A DNA stretch of 64,000 nucleotides from Panorpa germanica (taxonomy: Eukaryota > Arthropoda > Insecta > Mecoptera > Panorpidae), in the NCBI GenBank assembly GCA_963678705.1, contig OY783208.1:22966207-23030206 (forward strand), written 5' to 3'. The notes beneath the pieces were generated by a model that made no database searches, was not told the origin of the DNA, and saw nothing but the letters and a program-made list of their open reading frames with translations. Below are positions 53,901-63,893 of this stretch, one piece after another. The stretch's first letter is position 1; every line of letters begins with the position of its first letter. The position numbers and the translations under genes are program-made.

Positions 53901-54458
53901 GCTATATGTATTTATATATCAAAATATCAAATATTATATACAGCTATTTCAAGGAACAATCAACTGTCACTTTCGACGCATGCGCATAGAGAACAAATAT
54001 GAACATATACCTTTCTCTGTCGCACTCATTTTGGGTCCAGCATTCTCTCTTCATATATATATGCTCTAAGGTGCGCATGCGTCGTTACTAATATAAATTT
54101 TGACAGTTCGATTGAATGTGGAATAATTAAAATTGCTGTTTTTAATAACAATTAGTAATATAAATTGTTTTTACTTCTTTATTTTTGACAAACTGACATT
54201 GAACTTTTTTTAAAAATAAATCCTACTGCGTTTTGACAGATTGTCACGTTTTGGAGGTTATGATATCATATAGTTTATTTTTAATTTAGAATATAATTGG
54301 ATCTTGTAAGATTAGAAATAACTTTTAAAGATTAGGATATGCTAGGGAAAATATATTTTCAGTTGATTACTAATTAAGGAGAAATTAATTAATGTGTCTT
54401 TATTATTTTCAGAGCTCCAACTAATGCGGAAATTGAGAAATGGACAAAAAACTTGTAA
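44919..54458 (+). CDS. Girdin/CCDC88-like Hook-domain coiled-coil protein (739 aa)
   Basis: Exons: first exon 46399-46455 or the identical 44919-44975, then 47862-48827, 49287-49583, 51007-51252, 51643-51878, 52192-52246, 53265-53581 and 54413-54458. All phases agree. Residues about 1-165 form a Hook-type N-terminal domain: FCGPLVNWL and LLQTIDPTP match girdin's SPLVTWV and LQIDPRP, and a helical region ending YENQLKELDSVTMEKI follows. Residues about 190-590 are heptad-rich coiled coil broken by an acidic region (exon 51007). The C-terminal third is Ser/Lys-rich. Hook domains link dynein or cargo to microtubule transport. Length is close to Hook proteins and about half that of girdin. The first codons of the second exon (TTG) are not a start. 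Confidence 0.75.
45110..45208 (-). mobile_element. MITE-A left-end fragment
   Basis: About 100 bases with the L block and a modified terminus (ACACAAACAAGCCCATT). The same fragment is at 63116 in the second block. Confidence 0.65.
45334..45883 (+). mobile_element. TTAA element, left part
   Basis: Starts after TTAA with GGAGGTACAGGATGTTAACG and follows the copy at 39384 for about 550 bases until the foldback at 45884. The right terminus is missing. Confidence 0.65.
45884..46129. mobile_element. Foldback element with 72-bp terminal inverted repeats
   Basis: AAGGGTGAAGGGAGTGCACT at the left matches the inverse of the right end over about 72 bases with one mismatch. The AT-rich loop is about 100 bases. 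Total length is 246 bases. It could form a strong cruciform. Half of a second copy is at 63894. Confidence 0.7.
46399..46455 (+). CDS. First exon of girdin-like gene, copy 2 (nearest to exon 2)
   Basis: The same 19 codons and donor as copy 1, with the same leader from about 46240. It is the closest first exon to exon 2 (47862) and joins it in phase 0, so it is the default choice for the gene model. Confidence 0.7.
46713..47011 (+). mobile_element. MITE-A left end fused to a dispersed repeat
   Basis: The first 100 bases are the MITE-A L end (ATGGGCTCGTGTCCTATG). From about 46808 the sequence is the inverse of 1287-1503. Confidence 0.6.
47400..47805 (+). mobile_element. MITE-A internal segment in girdin-like intron 1
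   Basis: From TATTAAAGGGATTCAACG to ACACATTTATTAACATCAAT, lacking both termini. It lies about 55 bases before exon 2. Confidence 0.7.
48838..49286 (+). other. Girdin-like intron 2
   Basis: Mostly single-copy. A stub of the TTAA element's right end (GACGGTACGTCCTGTACCTC then CTTAA) lies at 49176-49202, immediately followed by unrelated sequence. Confidence 0.5.
49740..49852 (+). repeat. Pyrimidine-rich tract in girdin-like intron 3
   Basis: About 110 bases of mostly C and T (for example CCTCTTTCCTCGCTCCTTCC), unlike the AT-rich surroundings. It may be an old microsatellite or a splicing-related tract; its function is unknown. Confidence 0.5.
49950..50556. mobile_element. FB-F right-half fragment
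   Basis: Contains CCAACTTTTTTTCAAAATTT, CCCCCGCGCCCCCAAATAAA and GGACGCCAAAAGTCTTAGAA, matching the right halves of APC-intron FB-F copies. Confidence 0.55.
50659..50990 (+). mobile_element. MITE-A copy with internal deletion, R end missing
   Basis: TA precedes an intact L end. The hairpin module (50810-50850) is present, and the copy stops at AATTGCTATAAG just before girdin-like exon 4. Confidence 0.7.
51255..51592. mobile_element. FB-G foldback in girdin-like intron 4
   Basis: Starts a few bases after the donor of exon 51007-51252 and ends GGTGTAGCTATATTGAATAA. Its right half closely matches 36420-36612. Confidence 0.55.
51905..51965 (+). mobile_element. MITE-A-like left-end remnant
   Basis: Short block (ATAAAACTGCACCGTATATT then GATAAAGTTGGC) just after girdin-like exon 5; old and diverged. 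Confidence 0.35.
52270..53176 (+). mobile_element. MITE-A remnant split by the CCCAGT element
   Basis: L end at 52270-52317 and an R-side piece (AAATATGGCCGACATCTC onward) at 53123-53176 flank the inserted element. MITE-A sequence between those points is missing. Confidence 0.6.
52318..53122. mobile_element. CCCAGT element, complete (805 bp)
   Basis: Terminal repeats CCCAGTAAACA and inverse. Internal sequence matches 6186-6969. A target duplication is not clear because the insertion site is rearranged. No coding capacity is seen. Superfamily undecided. Confidence 0.65.
53714..53958 (+). mobile_element. MITE-A left half in girdin-like intron 7
   Basis: L end ATGCGCTTGTGTCCTATG to GGAACAATC, where a small foldback begins. 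Confidence 0.7.
53959..54108. repeat. Small foldback, AACTGTCA ends
   Basis: AACTGTCA at the left and TGACAGTT at the right bracket about 150 bases; GACGCATGCGCA is mirrored by TGCGCATGCGTC. It is joined to the broken MITE-A copy. Confidence 0.5.
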
Positions 54459-54584
54459 AATGAAATGCATACAAGTAAATGTGTAAAAATGTATATATTA
54501 TAGTAAGGATTGTATGGTGTTGAGTAATTTAATTTACATAATTTAGTTTGTAAGTTTGACGTTGTAAAAATTATAATAAGTAGT

Positions 54585-54590
54585 AATAAA
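54585..54590 (+). terminator. Poly(A) signal AATAAA of girdin-like gene
   Basis: Canonical hexamer about 127 bases after the stop codon, in AT-rich single-copy sequence that also holds a run of A. Confidence 0.5.
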
Positions 54591-54765
54591 AAAATTTACA
54601 AATAAACGTATTCCTTTTTTTTTGTGAGAGCTGTAATTTTAAAAATAAGCAAAATAAACTTATTATGCAGTTATTTTCGAGATAGCAGCGGAACGGGCGC
54701 TGTGAAGCCCAAGAACAGAAGGATAATTTTAGGTTTGCCTTTTTTGAATAATTAAAATGCAAAAT

Positions 54766-55340
54766 TCTATAAAAGTGTACTATATATTGCTAAAATTGGT
54801 TACTGGAACCTCAAATGTTCAATTATTTGTTAATAACTCCTTATATGTTAAGAGATATTAACAATTAAAAAAGTCATTTTGTCTCTTTAATTATTAAAGG
54901 GATTCAATATTGTACACATTGTGTGCATGTGACATCACAATCCTTGGGTAAGGTTACCAACCTTACAGCTCATAAATCTCTGCTATATGTATTTATATAT
55001 CAAAATATCAAATATTATTTACAGCTATTTCAAGGAGCAATCAAATTCCAATATTATGTCTGCATTAGCAGGGTTAAATAAAATAAAAACTTATTATTCT
55101 TTGACTTGACTTGATTATTTGACTACCAACAGCTACAAAAAGTTACCACAGCACTGACCTACTCAATAAATAACTGACGTTAAAATGCATTTCACGTCAT
55201 ACAAATATGGCCGACCATTTCTAGCGCTAAAACTACAATTCAAACTTTTAATTGCTATATCTCCGTCAACATTTATATATTTAATAAAATAGACACGTCG
55301 ATATACGTTTATTAACATCAATTTCAATTATAAATAAAAA
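54766..55340 (+). mobile_element. MITE-A copy, both termini lost
   Basis: From TTCTATAAAAGTGTACTATA to ATTAACATCAATTTCAATTA; internal sequence is nearly complete. Confidence 0.7.
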
Positions 55341-55698
55341 AAACGGCATCTAACCTAAAAAAAGAGTACACAATTTTATTTATTCAACATGAAAGTGATA
55401 TACAGTTACAAGTATTTTTACACAAATATTCCTAGGCCCCTCATGTGTTCTATTTGCTCTCCTAGAGCAGAAAAATTAGTGTTCATGTACGAATACATGA
55501 ATGTTTGTCCTGAGAGCTACGTGTTCGTATATGAATACCAAATTATAAACAGAACAAGTCAAATATTGCGTCTAGTATAATCGTGTTTAAGTTTGAATAC
55601 TACTTAGATTAGGTGTTACTTCAGTTGCATAACATTCAGGGGTAGGACGTTCATAATAAAATAACTTTCCTTTCGACCATCTTGAAAATTTAAATATA

Positions 55699-56990
55699 AC
55701 CATGGGCTGAAAAGTCCCGGGCCTAACAAAAAAACACAGTTTTTTTGGTTCAAAATTAGCTTTATTCATCACCGTAATCTCCATCAAGAGCAACGCAATC
55801 ATTCCAGCGCCGCTCTAACATTTCAATACCACTTTTGTAGAACGATTTATCTTTTGCCTCAAAATAGGCCTCAGTTTCAGCGATAACCTCTTCATTCGTG
55901 CGAAATTTCTTACCGGCAAGCATTTTTTTCAGGTCTGCGAACAGGCAGTAGTCGCTGGGAGCCAAATCTGGCGAATACGGTGGATGTGGGAGCAATTCGA
56001 AGTTCAATTCATGTAGTTGTGCCATTGTTTTGATTGACTTGTGACACGGTGCGTTGTCTTGATGAAACAAATTTTTTTTCTTTGCCATATGCGGTCGTTT
56101 CTTTGCAATTTCGGCCTTCAAACGCTCCAATAACGCTATATAATATTCACTGTTAATGGTATTTCCTTTCTCAAGATAGTCGATGAATATTACACCACGC
56201 ACATCCCAAAATACCGAGGCCATAACCTTTCCAGCCGATTGTTGTGCTTTCGGGCGCTTTGGACGTGGTTCACCAGTTGCTGTCCACTCAGATGACGATC
56301 GTTTTGATTCCGGAGTGAAGTGATGGATCCATGTTTGATCCATTGTCACATATCGACGCAAAAATTCCGGTTTGTTACGTTTAAACATGGCCAAACACTG
56401 CTCAGAATCATCCAGACGTTCTCGTTTTTGGTCAACAGTAAGCAAACGCGGCACCCACTTTGAACAGGGCTTTCTCATAGTCAAATGCTCATGCAATATA
56501 AAGCCAACACGTTCTTTTGATATCTTTACGATGTCAGCTAACTCACGCAACTTCACTTTTCGATCATTCAAAACGATTTTGTGGATTTTTTTTATGTTTT
56601 CTGGTGTTACCGTCTCATTTGGACGTCCACTGCGTTCTGCATCATCGGTGTCTCTACGACCACGTTTGAAGTCAGCAAACCAACGTTTTATTGTTGTTTC
56701 TGATGGAGCGGAGTCCCCATAACACTTTTCAAGCCATTGCTTCGCTTGAACGGTATTTTTTCCTATCAAGAAGCAGTGTAAAATTAAAACACGAAATTGT
56801 TTTTGATCCATTGTTTTGAAAATAACAAAAGTAGCGTCACTCTTAGCACAATAACTCACAAACTACTGAATAGAATATCATGAAATTTTAACAGCTGTCT
56901 TTTGAAGGTTAGTATTAACTGAAAAAATGGTGACTGCAATAAAACTAGCGCCATCTATGTGTTAAGCCCGGGACTTTTCAGCCCATGTGC
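55699..56990 (-). mobile_element. Mariner transposon, irritans type, structurally complete
   Basis: About 1.29 kb, flanked by TA at 55697-55698 and 56991-56992. Terminal repeats share CATGGGCTGAAAAGTCCCGG with near-identical following bases. One uninterrupted transposase frame lies between. Size and layout match Himar1-type mariners. Confidence 0.88.
55762..56811 (-). CDS. Mariner transposase (349 aa), uninterrupted
   Basis: DNA cut-and-paste transposase, close in sequence to the irritans subfamily (Himar1, 348 aa). The start at MDQKQFRVLILHCF fits the family; an upstream in-frame ATG (56859) adds 16 unlikely residues. N-terminal helix-turn-helix regions fill residues 1-110. The catalytic D,D34D set is present: Asp in VTMDQTWIHHF (about 158), HQDNAPCH (about 252) and SPDLAPSDY (about 287). 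Two family signatures are altered: WVPRLL instead of WVPxEL, and MDQTW instead of MDETW. Activity is therefore uncertain despite the open frame. Confidence 0.88.
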   Translation of the reverse strand: MDQKQFRVLILHCFLIGKNTVQAKQWLEKCYGDSAPSETTIKRWFADFKRGRRDTDDAERSGRPNETVTPENIKKIHKIVLNDRKVKLRELADIVKISKERVGFILHEHLTMRKPCSKWVPRLLTVDQKRERLDDSEQCLAMFKRNKPEFLRRYVTMDQTWIHHFTPESKRSSSEWTATGEPRPKRPKAQQSAGKVMASVFWDVRGVIFIDYLEKGNTINSEYYIALLERLKAEIAKKRPHMAKKKNLFHQDNAPCHKSIKTMAQLHELNFELLPHPPYSPDLAPSDYCLFADLKKMLAGKKFRTNEEVIAETEAYFEAKDKSFYKSGIEMLERRWNDCVALDGDYGDE

Positions 56991-57059
56991 TATTTGCTAC
57001 TTGTTTCAGCTCTGCTTCTTATCTGTGTTCGTAATTTTTGTAATATAACACTTAATATA

Positions 57060-57312
57060 TAATGAAGTTCCCAATTAAATGGCTTTTTGCATATTAGAAT
57101 GATTATTTCATGCATATAACAGTTAAATAATTAGAGTATTAACTATACTTAATGTCAAGTTTATATTAATTCAATTTAAATGCAAATTCAATATCTGTAA
57201 AAAAATAAACGTAGTTTTTGAAACCCGTGACACCATCTTTTCATAGTTAAAAGTTATGTTGTGTGGTGAAACTGAACTAGAAATTATGATTTGTATGGAA
57301 ATTAGTTGTTAA
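57060..57312 (-). mobile_element. TTAA element fragment, inverted
   Basis: Contains the inverse of CATACAAATCATAATTT and of AAAATGGTGACACGG-like sequence found in the copy at 39384. Confidence 0.5.
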
Positions 57313-57316
57313 TCAA

Positions 57317-58086
57317 ATGGGCTTGTGTCCTCATTTGTTAGTGGTCGATTTTTCAATTGATGATTGAAATTGATGATAATAAATGTGTATTGGCGTGTCT
57401 ATTTTATTAAATATCTAAATGTTGACAGAGATATAGCAATTAAAAGTTTGTATGACGTGAAATGCATTTTAACGTCAGTTATTTATTGAGTAGGTCAGTG
57501 TTGCGGTAAGGTAATATTTTATTTAACCCTGTTACGGCAGACATAATACTGAAATTTTATTGTTCCTTGAAATATAGCAGAGATTTATGAGTTGTAACGT
57601 TGGTAACCTGTAAACTTGTCAGAGTTCTGTCAAGAATATATAGTTCAAATTACGAGAGTTCGGTGGCGACTCATACTTAAAACAAGTTGTGGGGTATAAA
57701 ATGCAGATATAACTAAAAAGCACTGATTCACTTATTTTTCTATAATGAATATAAAAACGAATAAGATAAAGTTCATTATCGTATTATAGATTTATACCGC
57801 TCCTAAAACCTCTTTTAGGTAAAAGTCATTAATATGCTATCTCTTTTACGCTCTGTTGTATAAAAGAGATAGCAACATAACCGTTGTGAGGTCACATACA
57901 TTTGGAATGTGTACAACGTTGAATCCCTTTAATAATTAAAGAGACAAAATGACTTTTTTAATTGTTAATATCTCTTAACATATAAGGAGTTATTAACAAA
58001 TAATTGAACATTTGAGGTTCTAGTAACCCACTTTTTCAATATATAGTACACTTTTATAGAAATTACGACATAAGATACAAGCCCAT
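57317..58086 (-). mobile_element. MITE-A copy carrying an inserted TIR-D fragment
   Basis: Both MITE-A termini are intact. TIR-D sequence occupies 57638-57830 at the same site as in the copies at 37078 and 40774. It is about 97% like the 40774 copy over the shared length. Confidence 0.78.
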
Positions 58087-58814
58087 TTGATCTGTTTCTT
58101 GACAAAATAATTTTTTATTTTTCATTTAAACACTTGTAATATTTCTTATGAAATCTGTATTTCTTCAAATACAATTAACAAAATTGAAATTAAATTTATA
58201 AGAATAATTAAATTGTTTTATGAGCTATGCTCTCTAAAAAACTGGGCTTGTAGGTTTCGAATTTTTTTAATAACTTCATTTTGATTTTTATAATTTATTG
58301 CTTTGCAAATATTTCTCCAAGCATCCTGTTTACTTTAGAGGTTTTTATACTTTTAGCCTTTGGAATTCCAAAGACATGGATATTGTCTAGATATAGTAAA
58401 GACAGAGTAGGTACTCGACCCTATTGTTCGGGATGATATTCAAATTCTCTTTGATAAAGACCGACATCGTTTTGAAGCATTTTTGTTTCATAAAAATACT
58501 ACCTAGAATTTTTAAAAATAGTAAAAGTAAGGGTTTTATTAGTGTCGCATGTTTAACTTTTTGTTGCAGTTTTATGCAACTGTCTATCTGGTGTGAAACA
58601 CATTTAGTACACTCATGTCTAAATAAAGTCAACTTATGAATGAAAATATACGAGTATAAATGTTGAATGTCGCATGTTTATGACGCATCAGTGTGTACCA
58701 TACATAATGATGTTCATTTCACGTTCAAAATACAATTTACTACAAGTTAAACATTTAGAAAATGTTGTTTTTCGTTTATTTTAACAGGTATTGAAATTAA
58801 AACGAAATTTAACA
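58087..58814. other. Intergenic single-copy stretch
   Basis: Two overlapping short frames on opposite strands (58387-58639) are the only open stretches. The minus frame has HECTKCVSH, vaguely like a chemosensory-protein Cys pair, but not enough to call a gene. Confidence 0.3.
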
Positions 58815-58818
58815 TTAA

Positions 58819-59222
58819 GAAGGTACAGGACGTTAACGTAAATGATGAAAACGTTGTGAAATTTGGAGGGTCGATACAAATAGTTAAAATACATGCTGTC
58901 TCAAAATTTTAGAGACCTAGGGTTCATAGTTATTTTTAATACATGATTAAAAATAGTCATTTTCCATACAAATCATAATTTTTAGCTCAATTTCACCACA
59001 TAATATAACTTTTATCTATAAAAAAATGGTGACACGGCTTTCAAAAACTAGGTGTATATAAAATAATCTTTTCTGTAACTATTGCAAAAAGAAAATTATC
59101 AAAAGGATACCTATATACGAAAATATTTAAATAAAACCTTTAAGAAACAGTAAATGTAGGTTATAAGCCGGCAACGTTGCAAATGCCAATTTGAGCGGGA
59201 AATTCAAAATCGGAATAAATAT
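58819..59222 (+). mobile_element. TTAA element, left part
   Basis: Follows TTAA at 58815-58818, starts GAAGGTACAGGACGTTAACG and breaks off near GAATAAATATTATA. Confidence 0.6.
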
Positions 59223-60023
59223 TATAATTTTATTAATTATTGATTATCGCTGAATAAATTTACAAGCTATATTTCAAGCAAAAAATTAACACTACCCAAA
59301 AATAATCAGACTTGAAAATAGTACAGGAGTTTCTTAATTGTTAATATCTCCTAACATATAAGGAGTTCTAGTTCACTATTCCAAAATTGGCGATTAAAAA
59401 ACGACATTGAATAATTGTACACTGAGTGAGGGTATCCTGATCAATATGTAGTAAACTTTGATAGAAATTAAGACATAGGACACAAGCCCATTCTAAAAAG
59501 AAAACCCTACCTTACTAAAATGTTGAGACAGCAAGTATTTTAACTATTTTTATTGATCATTTTCATCATTTACATAAAGGTCTTGTACCTGCTTAAGTAA
59601 ATAACCCACAACGCTCAGAACGTTTGTTACCCCTCATTAAATATTTTTATCAAGTATTTATGTTATAGAAAACAAATTTAACAAAGAGTTATATGGTCAT
59701 AAAAACAAATATTCAGACTTGTGAAAAACATTTATCAAAAGTTACAAGTTTACGAAAATATTGAAATAAAAGTAATAAGAAACAGGAAATGGGGATTATA
59801 AGCTGCAGGCAACGTTGTAAATGACAAGCAGAGAGAAATATTCAAACTGAAACGAGATTATACTTCAATAAATAAATACACCGTACCTTTCTTTTGACAA
59901 CGTTGCCAAATTTATTATTACACTTTTACAGATATTGAATTTGTATTTAAATTGAATTAATATAAAGTTGTCATTAATCATAGTTAATATTTTAATTAAT
60001 AAACTATTATATGCATAAAAAAA

Positions 60024-60609
60024 CCATTGTGTCCTATGTCTTAATTTCTATTAAAGTGTACTATATATTGATAAAGTGGGTTACTAGAACCTCAAATGTT
60101 CAATTATTTGTTAATAACTCCTTATATGTTAAGAGATATTAACAATTAAAAAAGTCATTTTGTCTCTTTAATTATTAAAGGGATTCAACGTTGTACACAT
60201 TCCAAATGCATGTAACATCACAACCGCTGCCAACCTTACAGCTCTTAAATCTCTGCTATATGTATTTATATATCAAAATATCAAATATTATTTACAGTTA
60301 TTTCAAGGAACAATCAAATTTCAATATTATGTCTGCCTTAGCAGGGTTAAATAAAATAAAAACTTATTATTCTTTGATTTGACTTGATTATTTAGACTAC
60401 CAACAGCTACAAAACATTACCACAGCACTGACCTACTCAACAAATAACTGACGTTAAAATGCATTTCACGTCATACAAACTGTTAATTGCTATATCTCCG
60501 TCAATATTAAGATATTTAATAAATTAGACACGTCAATACACATTTATTAACATCAATTTCAATCAACAATTGAAAAATCGACCACTAAAAAATGAGGACA
60601 CAAGCCCAT
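60024..60609 (+). mobile_element. MITE-A copy in block 2
   Basis: Same insertion site as 42085. It keeps a short L-side stretch missing from the block 1 copy (ACCTCAAATGTTCAATTATT), so block 1 suffered a later deletion. Confidence 0.75.
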
Positions 60610-60968
60610 TGGGAATTTAAAAATTCATTTTCAAAGGTACAGTGTCCATATTTATTCGTCCTTCATATATTTTGTATTTCGTAGTTCCTAGAGATAAACT
60701 TTTTGCAATGACGGTACCTTTGGTGCAATTGTTATCCCCTTAAATGTTGAACATGACCAAAATAAATATTGTGACACCTTAATTTGTTGTATTTACTGAC
60801 ACCAAATTAAAAATGTTTGTCTTCGTGTATCGATTACAAATGTTTGTCGAATGGGCACGAATTTTGTGACCACACATACCTGTTCATACACAAAAACCAA
60901 ATAATCGTTTTCTTTTATACAATATCGTAATATACAACGATAAGTAAATAGGATCCTGTATTGTAATG

Positions 60969-61434
60969 TTCCAGGTGTATGTTTATATTCTTATATGTTT
61001 GCTACTGAATTTTGTATGGCAGCTCGAAAACGGCTCCGTGCATGTGTTTGAAAATTGCCTATTTCGTAGAGAAAAAAATTCTAAGACTTTTAGCGTCGCC
61101 GGATTTTTCCCTGAATTTCTTGGAAACCTGAAAAACTGGAAAAAAGTGGGCCCTCTTTTGCTGTATAATTTTGTATTCGTAAGAGATAGAAAGTTGAAAT
61201 TTTGCATGTGTATTACGCTATTGAATAAGAACATACTTCAAAATTTTATAAAAGGGGCGCTGAGAAAATTTGGTGGCTTGATAGGAAACTTTGGAGAAAG
61301 CTCAAATTTTAGATTTTGTAATAATTGAATATTATATTAAAAAAAAAATCATAAAATATTTGGGGGCAGTTTTTGCAGAGAGTAAAAATTGTGCTAGAAA
61401 GTTGAAATTTTGTATTTATATATGCTAACTTTGA
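60969..61434 (+). mobile_element. FB-F left-arm fragment in block 2
   Basis: Equivalent to 42980-43445. One extra A in GGAAAAAAGTGGGCC joins two short frames that are separate in block 1, showing that these frames are not under coding constraint. Confidence 0.55.
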
Positions 61435-61652
61435 TATAGTCCAAATCACGAGAGTTCGGCGGCGACTTATACTTAAAAGAGGTTATAAGAGCTCTATAAA
61501 TCTATAATACGATAATGAATTTTATCTTATTCGTTTCTATATTCATTATAGAAAAATAAGTGAATCAGTGCTTTTTAGTTATATCGGCAGTTTATACCCC
61601 ACAACTTGTTTTAAGTATAAGTCGCCGCCGAATTCTCGTAATTTAAACTATA
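61435..61652. mobile_element. TIR-D element in block 2
   Basis: Same as 43446-43663 with a few base changes (TCTATATTCATTATAG, GTATAAGTCGCC). Confidence 0.65.
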
Positions 61653-61909
61653 CATAATTTAGAAATCAAAAAAATATCACAATTTTGAAAAAAAGTTGGT
61701 CAGATAACGAATAAATTGAAAATATTTCATATTTTGTTGAAAAAATTATATTTTTTAGTCAGTTAATATGAAAAATTATTTGTTTTTATTTGTAAAATTA
61801 ATATGGAACGAGTTAAATATTTCAATTTAAAAATGGAATTAAAATTTAGCAGGAAATTCAATTCACACGCAAAAAACAGACGTCGCTTAGAGTCGCTAGT
61901 TACTTATTA

Positions 61910-62580
61910 GGCCTGTCTCAGTATGGGACCGTATTTAAGCGACGGCGTATTCGGACGTAAATCGGCGGTTTGAATGAGCTACAAAGCAAACCGCCTATGT
62001 GTGTCACAGATGTCTGTAGTCGTGTATTAGGGGGTGTATTGGAGTTCTTCAGCACTTATATAATTTATCATGAGAGCAAACTTTAACTTTAATTTTTATC
62101 GATACACTACTGGTATTAAAGGGACTTTAGCATTTATTATATATCTGAGTTCTGGTGGGCGTGAATTTAAATTTAGTTCTATCCTATTGGTATGGGCATC
62201 CGTGCCCATGATTCACTGAAATACAAACATAAATTGCATGCAGAACATACCCATGTCGCCGATAGATTTCATTTGACCGCGTATTGCAGCGTAACAAAAG
62301 GCGATCTTAGGTATCCCCTCCAGTCTGACGCGGCTTTTTGCATTTACAAAGGTTCATATAGGGTATCGTTGTAGTAGTGGTAACGCTTGGATAAAATTCG
62401 CCTTTATACGCTTCTAATGTGCGAGGTAGTGCCGCCCGTATTCGGACTGCTTTGTAGCGTGCAGTCTGAGAGCTCCAGAGCGATCTCATTACATTTACAT
62501 GGTTCCGATAGGTAAAGCGTAGTAGCCCGTATACGTCCGGCAGAAATTCGCTTAAATACGGTCCCATACTGAGACAGACC
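61910..62580. mobile_element. PIF/Harbinger-like MITE in block 2
   Basis: 671 bases, TTA on both sides (61907-61909, 62581-62583). Nearly identical to the block 1 copy; both moved together with the block. Confidence 0.7.
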
Positions 62581-62907
62581 TTATATTCTACAGACGTCAA
62601 AAGTATTAAGCGATAAAACAAAATTCAAATTTGAAATAGATATATCTCCGCCTATTTTTGAATATTTAAGAAAATAAAATCAGGTGGAGGGGGTGTGATT
62701 TAACCCTAAATTTTGAAAGTACCCGCTTTATTTGTACTTTGATTGTGCTGTTACCTGGAAGGGTGGTCTAAGGCGACTCGTTTAGAAATTTCATTTGAAC
62801 ATTGAGCTTCAAAGAGTTAAGACACTCGGTTAAGAACAGTGCTATCAGTTTAATTTTTTTCAAAAATATTTTTTTAAAAAGTGTTCGAATTAAAAAGTGA
62901 TATTACA

Positions 62908-62964
62908 ATGGAAGAATTTAGTTTTCTTAAAGACAAACTCTTTTGTGGGCCACTAGTCAATTGG
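62908..62964 (+). CDS. First exon of girdin-like gene, copy 3 (downstream duplicate)
   Basis: An identical 19-codon exon with donor and leader, in the second copy of the duplicated block, downstream of the gene's last exon. It can only be used by a further gene copy beyond the window, or it is an orphan exon. Confidence 0.5.
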
Positions 62965-63115
62965 GTAAGTCAAATAATAATCAACTTTATTCGTATTTTT
63001 TATTTATATTATTATTTAAAGAAAATTTAAGCTTTTTTTTTGTAGTTTTACATTTTTGACAAACTTTTATTTAAAATTTGTAGCTATAGTCAAAAATTTG
63101 CAACTGACATTTGCA

Positions 63116-63214
63116 AAAAAACAAATAATTGGACATTTGAGGTTCTAGTAACCCACTTTATCAATATGTAGTACACTTTTATAGAAATTAAGACATAGGA
63201 CACAAACAAGCCCA
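63116..63214 (-). mobile_element. MITE-A left-end fragment in block 2
   Basis: Same fragment as 45110. Here the sequence before it keeps TTTGCAACTGACATTTGC, lost in block 1. Confidence 0.6.
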
Positions 63215-63344
63215 TTTACAAATAAAAAAAATATAACAATTTTGAAAAAAAGTTGGTCAAATAACGAATAAATTGAAATTATTTTATATTTTGTTGAAAA
63301 TATTTTGTATTTTGTTGAAAAAAATATATTTTTTAGTCAGTTAA

Positions 63345-63893
63345 GGAGGTACAGGACGTTAACGTAAATGATGAAAACGTCGTGAAATTTGGAGGGTCGT
63401 TAAAAATGGTTAAAATACATGATGTCTCAAAATTTTAGAGACCTAGGGTTCATAGTTTTCTTTTTATACATGATTAAAAATAGTCATTTTCCATACAAAT
63501 CATAATGTTTAGCTCAATTTCACCACATAATATAACTTTGAACTATGAAAAAATGGTGACACGGCTTTCAAAAACTAGGTGTATATAAAATAATCTTTTC
63601 TGTAACTATTGCAAAAAAAAAAATATCAAAAGGATACCTGTATACGAAAATATTTAAATAAAACTTTTAAGGAACAGTAAGTGTAGGTTATAAGCCGGCA
63701 ACGTTGCAAATCCCAATTTGAGCGGGAAATTCAAAATCGGAATAAATATTTTATAAAATATAACATTTTATTTATCAAAGAACCAATTCACGCATGCGTC
63801 AACACACGTAATTTTAAGGCGTTGCCAAATTCATTATTCCCTTTTAAAAATATTTAATTTGAATTTAAATTGAATTAATATAAATTTGATAAT
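63345..63893 (+). mobile_element. TTAA element, left part, in block 2
   Basis: Starts after TTAA at 63341-63344 and runs to the foldback, as in block 1. Confidence 0.6.

Noticed and set aside
58387..58632. Minus-strand frame with HECTKCVSH, considered as a chemosensory protein fragment
   Set aside because: Only one Cys pair resembles that family; signal peptide, the other Cys pair and exon signals are missing.
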